Assembly (NCBI GenBank): GCA_002951995.1
Contig: CP019797.1
Coordinates: forward strand, 976,501 to 1,040,500
Direction: 5' to 3'
Origin: Stenotrophomonas acidaminiphila
GTDB taxonomy: Bacteria; Pseudomonadota; Gammaproteobacteria; Xanthomonadales; Xanthomonadaceae
DNA length: 64,000 nt
Positions 36,477 to 47,774 of the stretch are shown here, in pieces. How positions within the stretch are numbered: position 1 is the first letter of the stretch; each line of letters begins with the position of its first letter. The translations under genes were made by a program, and so were the position numbers. The notes under the pieces are model-generated. The model did not search any database. It was given only the letters and a program-made list of their open reading frames with translations, and was not told the origin of the DNA.

Positions 36477-37478
36477 TTAAACCACTTTTGCCCGCAACAG
36501 GTCATGAATGTTCAAGGCGCCGACGGCGCGGCCTTCGCCGTCGACGACGATCAGGCCGTTGATCTGGTACTGCTCCAGCATGCGCGCCGCCTCCACCGCC
36601 AGCTGGTCGGCGCCGATGGTGCGCGGCGCGCGGGTCATCACCTGGGCGATGCCGGCGGTGCGCACGTCCAGGTCGGTGTCCAGCGCGCGGCGCAGGTCGC
36701 CGTCGGTGAACAGCCCGACCAGGCGGCCATGCGCGTCGACCACGGCGGTCATGCCCAGGCGCTTGCGGCTCATCTCCACCAGCGCTTCGCTGAGGCTGGC
36801 GTCCTCGCGCACGCTGGGCAGGTCGGCACCGCCGTGCATCACGTCGGTGATGTGCAGCAGCAGGCGCCGGCCGAGGCTGCCGGCCGGGTGCGAGCGGGCG
36901 AAGTCGTCGGCGGTGAAGCCGCGCGCGTCGAGCAGGGCCACGGCCAGGGCGTCGCCCATGGCCAGCGAGGTGGTGGTGCTGGAGGTCGGCGCCAGCGCCA
37001 GCGGGCAGGCCTCGTGGTCCACGTTCACGTCCAGGTGGATGTCGGCGGCGCTGGCCAGGCTGGACTGCGGGCGGCCGGTCATGGCGATCAGCGGGTTGCC
37101 CTGGCGCTTGAGCACCGGCAGCAGCATCAGCACCTCGTCCGATTCGCCGGAGTAGGACAGCGCCAGCACCACGTCGTCGGCGGTGATCATGCCCAGGTCG
37201 CCATGCCCGGCCTCGCCCGGGTGCACGTAGAACGCGGGGGTGCCGGTGGAGGCCAGGGTGGCGGCGATCTTGCGCGCGATATGCCCGGATTTGCCCATGC
37301 CGGTGGCCACCACGCGGCCGCGCGAGCCCAGGATCAGCCGGCAGGCGGCGGCGAACTCGGTGCCGATGCGGCCGCCGACCCGTTCCAGCTCGGCGCGTTC
37401 GATCTCGAACACGCGGCGGCCGCTGGCGATCAGGTCGGCGTCGTGCAGCGAGTCCGGCGAAAGGGGGGAAGCAGCCAT
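36477..37478 (-). CDS. kdsD: Arabinose-5-phosphate isomerase KdsD
   Basis: Converts ribulose-5-phosphate to arabinose-5-phosphate, the KDO precursor. The 333 residues have a sugar-isomerase (SIS) domain (VVATGMGKSGHIARKIAATL; HPGEAGHGDLGMI; SYSGESDE) and two C-terminal CBS domains (VMHGGADLPSV; MTRAPRTIG). It is first of the long minus-strand operon running towards rpoN and the PTS genes. ibaG starts 52 bases away on the other strand. Confidence 0.95.
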   Translation of the reverse strand: MAASPLSPDSLHDADLIASGRRVFEIERAELERVGGRIGTEFAAACRLILGSRGRVVATGMGKSGHIARKIAATLASTGTPAFYVHPGEAGHGDLGMITADDVVLALSYSGESDEVLMLLPVLKRQGNPLIAMTGRPQSSLASAADIHLDVNVDHEACPLALAPTSSTTTSLAMGDALAVALLDARGFTADDFARSHPAGSLGRRLLLHITDVMHGGADLPSVREDASLSEALVEMSRKRLGMTAVVDAHGRLVGLFTDGDLRRALDTDLDVRTAGIAQVMTRAPRTIGADQLAVEAARMLEQYQINGLIVVDGEGRAVGALNIHDLLRAKVV

Positions 37479-37530
37479 GCGGGCGCCACTCGGGGAGTAG
37501 AATGGGCGTTCATTTTATTAGGAAAGCGAC

Positions 37531-37761
37531 TTGGACGCCGAGACCATCCAGAACCTGATCGAAGCCGGCCTGCCGGGCGCCCGCGCCCAGGTGAGTGGCG
37601 AGGACGGCGTGCACTTCGAGGCCACCGTGGTCTGCGAGGCCTTCGCCGGCAAGCTGCCGCTGGCCCGCCACCGCATGGTCTATGCGACGCTGGGCGAGCT
37701 GATGGGCGGCGCGATCCACGCGCTGGCCCTGAAAACCGTCACCCCCGGCGAAGCCGGCTGA
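37531..37761 (+). CDS. ibaG: BolA/IbaG family protein
   Basis: A 76-residue BolA-fold protein; family members pair with monothiol glutaredoxins and iron-sulfur clusters. It starts with TTG at 37531, supported by TTAGGAAAG upstream, since no ATG fits. Family features are the N-terminal helix (IQNLIEAGLPGARAQVSGED) and the ARHRMVYATLGELM segment containing the conserved His. A TAGAAT at 37497-37502 may be its -10. ibaG-murA is a conserved pair; murA follows after 33 bases. Confidence 0.9.
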   Translation: MDAETIQNLIEAGLPGARAQVSGEDGVHFEATVVCEAFAGKLPLARHRMVYATLGELMGGAIHALALKTVTPGEAG

Positions 37762-39383
<1,622 letters not shown>

Positions 39384-39391
39384 CCGCCCCG

Positions 39392-39414
39392 GTCGCGGCG
39401 CACTGCGCCGCGAC
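39392..39414 (+). terminator. Hairpin after the murA operon
   Basis: A perfect 10-bp stem (GTCGCGGCGC / GCGCCGCGAC) with an ACT loop starts eight bases after the stop of the EF-hand gene. There is no T-tract. Confidence 0.5.
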
Positions 39415-39644
39415 GCGGCGTGCCCGCTAAGGCCTGGCGCCGCCCCGCGAACGCTGCGCGGGGCACCCGCCACAGCCCCTGCCGGCCGCGCCCGGGCACC
39501 CGTGGCGCAGATGCCGGGGCTGTCCCGGCCACTTTCCCGACCCTGCAACCGGGCACCGCGCCGGTGCCCGGCGTGCCCCTGACTGCCTGTGCGCCCGGGA
39601 CTGTCGTGGCCGCCGGGGCGGGGCTTTGCCCTTCCCATGAACGC
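39415..39644. other. Intergenic region between the murA operon and bamD
   Basis: Non-coding between convergent genes. It contains a second strong hairpin at 39549-39571 (10-bp stem CCGGGCACCG/CGGTGCCCGG, loop CGC). Nothing else is recognisable. Confidence 0.5.
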
Positions 39645-39665
39645 AAAACGCCCCTTGCGGGGCGT
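39645..39665 (-). terminator. Intrinsic terminator of bamD
   Basis: On the minus strand the stem ACGCCCC/GGGGCGT with loop GCAA ends directly in TTTT, 33 bases after the bamD stop. It is the clearest rho-independent terminator in the window. Confidence 0.8.
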
Positions 39666-39697
39666 CGTACGTGCGACCCGGCCGTGGCCGGCGCGGA

Positions 39698-40582
39698 TTA
39701 CTTGCGGTTCATCCGCGCGTTGCGCTGGCCGGTGGCGGCGGATTTCTCGCCGGCGAACGGGTTGAGCTTGCGCGCGATCCACGGGTACTTCGGCCATTCG
39801 CCCTGCAGCCACGGGTGGCTGGGCTCGTTGAGCTCGAGCACGCGCCGGGCGTCGTCTGCCAGGGTCTTGTTGCCCAGGTGGACGTAGGACTCGCCGAGCA
39901 GCGCCACCGCGTCGTTCTGGAAGGCGCTCTGCGGGTAGGTTTCCAGCAGGTAGGTGGCGCGACCGGCGGCCGAGACCCAGGCGCCGCGGCGGGCGTAGTA
40001 CAGGGCGTTGTCCATCTCGTGCTGGGCGAACACGTCGCGCAGCTCGATCATGCGCTGGCGCGCGTCGGCGGCGTAGCGGCTGTTGGGGTAGCGCTCGGTG
40101 ACGATATTGAAGTCGGCGTAGGCCTGGCGCGGCGTGGACAGGTCGCGGCGGCTGGAGTCCAGCGACCACACCCGGCGCAGGAACACGGTGTCGCTGTTGC
40201 CGTTGGCCAGCCCGCGCAGGTAGTACAGGTAGGCGATGTTGCGGTGGGTCGGGTAGGTGCGGATGAAGCGGTCGATGCTGGACACCGCGTCGTCGTTCTT
40301 GCCGGCCTTGTACTGGGCGTAGGCGCTTTCGATCATCGCCTGCTCGGTGTACGGGCCATACGGGTACTGGGCGATCAGCCGCCGGAAGCTGGCCTCGGCA
40401 CCGGACCAGTTGCCGCCTTCCATCAGCTTGTGACTCTTCTCGTAGAGCCTCTCGACCGGCATGCCCTCGTCGGCGTTCTTGCCCTTGGCGCCGCGGTGGC
40501 AGCCGGTGGCGGCGAAGACCAGGACCAGCAGCAGGGCGGTGATGCGGACGGGAGCGGACAGCAGCGGGGAGCGTCGGATCAT
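39698..40582 (-). CDS. bamD: Outer-membrane assembly lipoprotein BamD
   Basis: Essential lipoprotein of the Bam complex that inserts beta-barrels. Lipobox FAATGC gives Cys28 as the acylated residue. Five TPR-like repeats follow (NWSGAEASFRRLIAQYPYGP; YKAGKNDDAVSSIDRFIRTY; RNIAYLYYLRGLAN). The 294-residue length and the C-terminal Arg/Asn-rich tail are as in other xanthomonads. It is divergent from rluD, with which it is usually paired. Confidence 0.94.
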   Translation of the reverse strand: MIRRSPLLSAPVRITALLLVLVFAATGCHRGAKGKNADEGMPVERLYEKSHKLMEGGNWSGAEASFRRLIAQYPYGPYTEQAMIESAYAQYKAGKNDDAVSSIDRFIRTYPTHRNIAYLYYLRGLANGNSDTVFLRRVWSLDSSRRDLSTPRQAYADFNIVTERYPNSRYAADARQRMIELRDVFAQHEMDNALYYARRGAWVSAAGRATYLLETYPQSAFQNDAVALLGESYVHLGNKTLADDARRVLELNEPSHPWLQGEWPKYPWIARKLNPFAGEKSAATGQRNARMNRK

Positions 40583-40692
40583 GGGTCGGGGCGGGACGCG
40601 GCAGGAATACGAAGGGGCGATGATAGCCTAGTGGCCTGTCCTGCGACTGACTCCTGTCGCCGGGACCCCCGAATTCCGCCGATACCCCTGCC

Positions 40693-41675
40693 ATGTCCGA
40701 CAACGCTTCCCTTCCTTCCCGCCAGGCGCGGGTGCCCGACGCCGCCGCCGGCCGCCGTTTCGACGCCGTGCTGGCCGAGCTGTTCCCGAATTCTCCCGTT
40801 CCCGCCTGAGCGAATGGATCAAGTCCGGGGCAGTGCTGCTGGACGGCGTCCCGGCGCGCCCGCGCGATCCGGTGCGGGGCGGCGAGCTGGCCACCCTGAA
40901 TGCGACGCTGGACACCGAGACCAACGCCCTGCCCGAGGACATCCCGCTGTCGGTGCTGTACGAGGACGAGCACGTCTTCGTGATCGACAAGCCGGCCGGG
41001 CTGGTGGTCCACCCGGGAGCCGGCAACCCCACCGGCACCCTGGTCAACGCGCTGCTGTTCCGCGACCCGTCGCTGGCGTCGGTGCCGCGCGCCGGCGTGG
41101 TCCACCGGCTGGACAAGGACACCAGCGGGGTGATGGTCGTGGCCCGCACCCTGCAGGCGCAGACCGCGCTGGTAGAGCAGTTGTCCGCGCGCGAAGTGCA
41201 CCGCCAGTACCTGGCCGTGGTGAGCGGCGCGCTGGTGTCCGGCGGCACCGCCGACGCGCCGATCGACCGCCACCCGCGCGACCGCCTGCGCATGGCCGTG
41301 CGCGAGGATGGCCGCGACGCCGTCACCCATTACCGCCTGCGCGAACGCTTCCGCGCCCACACCGCGCTGGAATGCCGCCTGGAAACCGGTCGCACCCACC
41401 AGATCCGCGTGCACATGGCGCACCTGAAGCACCCGATCATCGGCGACCCGCTGTACGGCGGCGCGCTGAAGCTGCCCAAGGGCGCCACCGACGAACTGGT
41501 CGCGCAGCTGCGCGGCTTCAGGCGCCAGGCGCTGCACGCCGAGACCCTGGAATTCATGCACCCGATCACCGGCGAGGCGATCCGCAACAGCGCGCCGGTG
41601 CCGGCCGACATGCTGGCGCTGATGAAGGCGCTGCGCGAGGACAGCGTCCTGTTCGCCGAACGCGAGCGGCGCTGA
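40693..41675 (+). CDS. rluD: 23S rRNA pseudouridine synthase RluD, one-base frameshift
   Basis: Makes pseudouridines 1911, 1915 and 1917 in helix 69 of 23S rRNA. The N-terminal S4 domain starts at ATG 40693 and stops early because of a lost base at 40785-40788 (CCCG followed by AATTC). Restoring one C or G gives [20 protein letters not shown] and joins the catalytic domain, with the catalytic aspartate in the [12 protein letters not shown] segment and [16 protein letters not shown]. The restored length is about 327 residues, as expected. pgeF follows after three bases. Confidence 0.9.
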
Positions 41676-41678
41676 ACC

Positions 41679-42458
41679 ATGGCCGCCGCGTTGCCACTGC
41701 TGGCGGCGGACTGGCCCGCGCCCCCCGGGGTGCGGGCGTTCACCACGCTGCGTTACGGCGCGGGCGGCTCGCTGCCGCCATTCGACCGTTTCAACCTGGG
41801 CAACCGCAGCTCGGCCGAAGGCGACGACCCACAGCAGGTGCAGCGCAACCGCGATGAACTGCAGCGGCTGGCGGGCCTGCCTTCGGCGCCGCACTGGCTG
41901 CGCCAGGTGCACGGCACCGGCGTGCTGCGCTTCGACGCACCGCCGGTGGCGCAGGGCGTGGACGCCGAACCCGTCGCCGATGCCGCGGTGACCGCGGTGC
42001 CGGGGGTGGTCCTGGCGATCCTCACCGCCGACTGCCTGCCGGTGGTGTTCGCCGCCCGCGACGGCGGCGAAGTAGCCGCCGCGCACGCCGGGTGGCGCGG
42101 GCTCGCCGACGGCATGCTGGAGGCAACGCTCGCGGCCATGCGGGCGCCGGCGTCGGAGGCCATCGCCTGGCTCGGCCCCGCCGCCGGGCCGGCGCACTAC
42201 GAGATCGGCGCCGACGTGCGCGACGCCTTCCTGGCACATGCGGCCGCTGCCGAAGCGGCCTTCACCGGCACCCGGCCCGGGCACTGGCGGGTGGATCTGT
42301 ACGCGCTGGCACGGCAACGGCTGCAGGCCGCCGGCATGGACCCGGCGGCGATCCATGGCGGCGACCAGTGCACCATCGCCGATCCCGCGCGCTGGTTCTC
42401 GCACCGCCGCGATCGTCGCAGCGGACGCATGGCCACGCTGGTGTGGATGGCGCGGTGA
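41679..42458 (+). CDS. pgeF: Peptidoglycan editing factor PgeF (multicopper-oxidase-like)
   Basis: A 259-residue YfiH/DUF152 protein. E. coli PgeF corrects mis-incorporated L-serine in muropeptides; the family was earlier called laccase-like polyphenol oxidase. The metal-site residues are visible as QVHGTGV, the conserved LTADCLPV and AAAHAGWRGL segments, and the C-terminal CTIADPARWFSHRRD. rluD-pgeF is a standard pair. Its stop overlaps the GTG start of the next gene. Confidence 0.93.
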   Translation: MAAALPLLAADWPAPPGVRAFTTLRYGAGGSLPPFDRFNLGNRSSAEGDDPQQVQRNRDELQRLAGLPSAPHWLRQVHGTGVLRFDAPPVAQGVDAEPVADAAVTAVPGVVLAILTADCLPVVFAARDGGEVAAAHAGWRGLADGMLEATLAAMRAPASEAIAWLGPAAGPAHYEIGADVRDAFLAHAAAAEAAFTGTRPGHWRVDLYALARQRLQAAGMDPAAIHGGDQCTIADPARWFSHRRDRRSGRMATLVWMAR

Positions 42459-43054
42459 CCGCGCCGCTGTTCGCGCGGGTGCTGGGCGCCGCCGCGTTCG
42501 CCCGGCTGCCGCCGACCCTGCAGGCACTGCATTCGGTGCAGGGCCGGCAGCGCTGGCGCGGCGAGGCCTGCGTGCGCCGCGGCGACCATTGGCTGGTCGC
42601 GCCCTGCGCGTGGCTGGCACGGCTGCCCGCGGCGGCGGACGCGGTGCCGGTGACGGTCGAGTTCGTGGCCGAGGGCGCCGGCGAGCGCTGGGACCGCCGT
42701 TTCGGCGACGCGCGCATGGCCTCGCGGCTGTGGTCGCGCCAGGGGCGCCTGTTCGAGCGCCTGGGCGCGGTACGCTTCCGTTTCGCGCTGGAGGCCGTGG
42801 ATGGCGAAATCCGCTGGCGGGTCGAGCGGGCCTGGGCGTTCGGCAGCGTACCGTTGCCAGCCGCCTGGTTCGCCCAGGTGCGCTGCCGTGAACGCGTCGA
42901 TGGCGACCGCTACACGTTCCTGGTGGACGTGGCGATGCCGCTGCTCGGGCCGCTGATCCGCTACGAGGGCTGGCTGTTGCCGCTCGGGAACCGGGAGGCA
43001 GAACCGGACGTCCCCGTCAGCGGCCGCATCGGCGGAGGCCGCGGCGATGGGTAA
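42455..43054 (+). CDS. DUF4166 protein
   Basis: A 199-residue protein starting with GTG at 42455 inside the pgeF stop (GTGA). It carries a DUF4166 domain (LPPTLQALHSVQGRQRWRG; ERWDRRFGDARMASRLW; LLGPLIRYEGWL). DUF4166 is often fused to saccharopine-dehydrogenase-like enzymes; here it stands alone. It overlaps the next gene by eight bases. No function is established. Confidence 0.78.
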   Translation: MTAPLFARVLGAAAFARLPPTLQALHSVQGRQRWRGEACVRRGDHWLVAPCAWLARLPAAADAVPVTVEFVAEGAGERWDRRFGDARMASRLWSRQGRLFERLGAVRFRFALEAVDGEIRWRVERAWAFGSVPLPAAWFAQVRCRERVDGDRYTFLVDVAMPLLGPLIRYEGWLLPLGNREAEPDVPVSGRIGGGRGDG

Positions 43055-43475
43055 AGGGACGTCCGACTCCGCCTCCGGCCCTGCGCCGGTGATCGTGTTC
43101 GATGGCGTCTGCACACTGTGCAGTCGCTGGGTGCGGTTCCTGCTGCGTTTCGACCGCCGCGGCCGCTACCGCTTCGCGGCGATGCAGGGCGCGCACGGGC
43201 GCCGGCTGATGCGTGCCCATGGCCTCGATCCGGATGACCCGCTGTCGTTCCTGCTGGTCGAGCAGGGCCGCGCGCATACCGATACCGACGCCATCGTGCG
43301 CGTGCTGGCCGGCCTGGGCGGCATCTGGCAGCTGGCCCGGCTGGCGCGCCTGCTGCCCCGTCCGCTGCGCGACCGTGGTTACCGCTGGCTGGCGCGCAAT
43401 CGCTACCGCTGGTTCGGGCGCCACGACGCCTGCTACCTGCCGACCCCGGCGCAGGCGGCGCGTTTTCTGGACTGA
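43047..43475 (+). CDS. Thiol-disulfide oxidoreductase-like DCC family protein
   Basis: A 142-residue DUF393/DCC protein. The name-giving motif is present as VIVFDGVCTLCSRWVRFL, with CxxC spacing in a thioredoxin-like fold. The function is predicted as thiol-disulfide exchange and is untested for most members. It is the last gene of the rluD-pgeF-DUF4166-DCC series, all overlapping or nearly so. REP elements follow immediately. Confidence 0.85.
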   Translation: MGKGTSDSASGPAPVIVFDGVCTLCSRWVRFLLRFDRRGRYRFAAMQGAHGRRLMRAHGLDPDDPLSFLLVEQGRAHTDTDAIVRVLAGLGGIWQLARLARLLPRPLRDRGYRWLARNRYRWFGRHDACYLPTPAQAARFLD

Positions 43476-43490
43476 GAAGCCTGTGCGGGC

Positions 43491-43514
43491 GTAGATGCGG
43501 GGCTTGCCCCGCAT
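43491..43514 (+). repeat. GTAG-type REP element, copy 1
   Basis: GTAG followed by an 8-bp stem ATGCGGGG/CCCCGCAT with a CTTG loop. The GTAG head and GC stem match the REP class described in Stenotrophomonas (SMAG-type), normally mobilised by RAYT transposases. Confidence 0.7.
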
Positions 43515-43536
43515 GGGGCTGTTCCGGTGAAGCTCT

Positions 43537-43560
43537 GTGCGGGGCGAGCCCCGCACCTAC
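43537..43560 (-). repeat. GTAG-type REP element, copy 2, inverted
   Basis: Read on the minus strand this is GTAG then the stem GTGCGGGG/CCCCGCAC. Copies 1 and 2 are head-to-head outward about 20 bases apart, forming a REP pair that can fold into a larger cruciform between the two genes. Confidence 0.7.
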
Positions 43561-43662
43561 GGGGAATCGTGCGTTTGCAGGCAGGTCCGGATGGTGCGTT
43601 CCCGGGTTCGACCGGGACAACGCCGCAGGCGCGTGGTTCATCCGGGACAACGCAGCGCGGAC

Positions 43663-43686
43663 GTAGATGCGGGGCTTGCCCTGCAT
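43663..43686 (+). repeat. GTAG-type REP element, copy 3
   Basis: The same as copy 1 except for one stem mismatch (CCCTGCAT). It lies just before the otsA stop. Between copies 2 and 3 the 12-mer CCGGGACAACGC occurs twice (near 43613 and 43642). Confidence 0.65.
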
Positions 43687-43695
43687 GCAGCTCTC

Positions 43696-45059
<1,364 letters not shown>

Positions 45060-45063
<4 letters not shown>

Positions 45064-46840
45064 GAGGCCTCCTGCCAGCTGCGCGACAGCCGCATCGCCG
45101 CGGTGATCAGGCCTACGTGCGAGTAGGTCTGCGGGAAGTTGCCCCATTGCTCGCCATCGCTGAACGCCAGGTCCTCGGACAGCAGCCCGAGGTGGTTGCG
45201 CCGTGCCAGCACGCTTTCGAACAGGGCGCGGGCCTCGTCCATGCGGCCGATCGCGGCCAGCGCATCGATGTACCAGAACGTGCAGATGGTGAAGCTGGTC
45301 TCGGGCGCGCCGAAGTCATCCGGGGCGATGTAGCGGAACAGCGCGTCGCCGCGACGCAGGCCGTGACCGATGGCCTCCACCGTGGCGACGTAGCGCGGGT
45401 CGCCCGCTTCGATGAAGCCGATGTCGGCCAGCAGCAGCAACGACGCGTCCAGGTGGCTGCCATCGAAGGTGTCGGTGAAGTGGCCCAGCTGTGGGTTCCA
45501 GCCGCGCTCCAGCACCCGCTGGTGGATGTGGTCGGCGCGCTCGCGCCACAGCGCGGCACGCTCGCCGAGCGCCAGGCGCGTGGCGATCTTGGCCAGGCGG
45601 TCGCAGGCCGCCCAGCACATCGCGGCGGTATAGGTATGCACCGCGGTGCGCCCGCGGAACTCCCACAGCCCGGCGTCGGGCACGTCGTGCAGGGCATAGG
45701 CGCGTTCGCCCAGCGGTTCGAGCCGGGCGAAGGTGTGCGCGTCGCCCGGGTCCTTCAGGCGCTGGTCGAAGAACAGCTGGGTCGAAGCCAGCACCACGGA
45801 GCCATAGACATCGTGCTGCCGCTGCAGCCAGGCCAGGTTGCCGCGCCGCACCGGGCCCATGCCACGGTACCCCGCCAGCGACGGCACTTCATGTTCGTCG
45901 AGCCGTTCCTCCAGGCCGATGCCGTACAGCGGTTGCAGGCTGCCGTCGGTGGTGGCCAGGTTGAAGATGTAGCGCAGGAAATCCTCCATCGACCGGGTGG
46001 CGCCCAGCCGGTTGAGCGCGCGCACCACGAACGCGGCGTCGCGCAGCCAGCAGTAGCGGTAATCCCAGTTGCGGGCGCTGCCCGGGGCCTCGGGATGGAG
46101 GTGGTCATCGCCGCGATGATCGCGCCGCTGTCCTCGTACTGGCACAGCTTCAGGGTGATCGCGCTGCGGATCACCGCGCCCTGCCATTCCAGCGGAATGG
46201 ACAGGTAGCGGGTCCATTCGCGCCAATAGTCCTCGGTGCGCTGCTGCGCGTCCTGCGCGTAGTTGGCAAGCGCGCGGTCCAGCGGTTCGTCCACACCCAG
46301 CACCAGCTCCATGGGGTGGGCGAGCACGAACGGAAGCGCATCGCGGATGAAACGCACCGGTACGTCCGTGGTCAGGCGCAGGGTGAAGCCGGGCAGCAGC
46401 CAGCGCAGGTGGTTGCTGCCCCAGGTGCAGTCGGGAACGCGCGCGCCCCAGTCGGCCAGCGGCCGCGCCACTACCCGGATGCGCGGGTTGCCCGACAGCG
46501 GGCGGATGCGGCGTACCAGGCTCGGCGGCCGGTAGAAGCGGTCGTGGCGGCGCCAGCGCGGCGCGAAGTCGATCACCTCCACCTGGCCACCGTGGCTGTC
46601 GCGCAGCACCGTGCGCAGGATCGCGGTGTTGGTGATGTAGTGCTGCTCGCTGCCGGCGTAATCCTCCAGCTCGATGGCGAAGTCGCCGCCGTCATGTTCG
46701 CGCGGCGACAGCAGCGCGCAGAACGCCGGGTCGCCATCGAACGCGGGCAGGCAACTCCACACCACGCGCGCATGGCGGTCGATCAGGGCACCGAAACTGC
46801 CATTGCCGATGACGCCCATCTCGAGATTGGCTTGAAGCAT
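45060..46840 (-). CDS. GH15 family glycoside hydrolase, one-base frameshift
   Basis: An (alpha/alpha)6-barrel hydrolase of about 593 residues once the frame is mended. The N-terminal half (NLEMGVIGNGSFGALIDRHA; VVWSCLPAFDGDPAF; IIAAMTTSIP) and C-terminal half (GSARNWDYRYCWLRDAAFVV, which carries a catalytic-base region; SDGEQWGNFPQTYSHVGLI) meet when one base is added to the GGG at 46092-46094. These proteins are usually called glucoamylases, but mycobacterial trehalase is also GH15. Lying between otsB and otsA, a trehalose or maltodextrin substrate is plausible. Confidence 0.87.
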
Positions 46841-46924
46841 CGCTTCCTCCTTGCTGGTGGGGCGGCCGTGCCGTCCCCGGGTGCGACCGCGCCCGGGTCG
46901 ATGGCCCGGTGCCGCGGTGTGGCA

Positions 46925-47667
46925 TCAGGCCGCGCCGGCGCGCAGCCACGCGTGCATCGCGGCCACATCCGGCAGGGCATGGCGCGCCTGGCTGGGCGAG
47001 CGGTCGCCGACCAGGATTCCGTAGCCGCCGAGCCGTGTCGCCGCGGCGAAGCCGTACTCGTCGGTCAGGTCGTCGCCGACGAACACCGGGCGGCGCCCGG
47101 CGAAGGGCGGCGCGCGCATCAGCGTACTCACCGCCGTGCCCTTGTCGTGGCCGGCGGACACCAGTTCGACCACGTGGTTGCCCGGTTGCAGGCGGACGCC
47201 GGGCAGCCGCGGCAACTGCGCGCGCGCGAAGGCTTCGACCGCGGCTGCGGCATCCGGTGCATTGCGCCAATGCAGCGCCAGGGCCTGGCCCTTGGCTTCC
47301 ACCCGTACGCCGGGGTGCGCGTGCGCCAGGCGCATTGCCTGCACATGCAGGTCATGCAGCCAGTGGGCGGGGTCGGCGTCTGCCGGCGCGTCGTCGTCGG
47401 TGCGGCGCAACTGCGCGCCATGCAGGCCCGCGGCGGGCAAGCGCAGTGGCGCGAACAACTGGTCAAGCTGTGCCAGCGGGCGTCCGCTGACCAGCGCCAG
47501 GGCGCCACCGAGGCGTTCGCCGATGCGGGCTATCCAGTCGCGCACCTGTGGTGGCAGGCGGACATCTTCGGGTTGTGCCGCGAACCCGACCAGCGTGCCG
47601 TCCACGTCAAGGAACAGGGCACAAGCGGGATCCAGCGCGGGGGCGGGCTGATGGACGCTTTGACCAT
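46925..47667 (-). CDS. otsB: Trehalose-6-phosphate phosphatase, one-base frameshift
   Basis: HAD phosphatase removing phosphate from trehalose-6-phosphate. The start at ATG 47667 has GGTAGGGAA upstream. The first codons (MVKASISPPP) are out of frame with the rest; adding one base to the GGGGG at 47639-47643 gives ALDPACALFLDVDGTLVGF, restoring motif I (DVDGT). Later motifs are ALVSGRPL and VFVGDDLTDEYGF. The restored protein is about 247 residues. It is first of the ots unit, 84 bases before the GH15 gene. Confidence 0.88.
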
Positions 47668-47774
47668 TTCCCTACCATGCCACGCGGCACGTGAGAGGAA
47701 AGTTATCGTTCCGCCGCGGGCGCATGAAGGCGGATGCTGGAAGCCGGGCACTGGCCCGGCTTCCAGCCGCCGGG

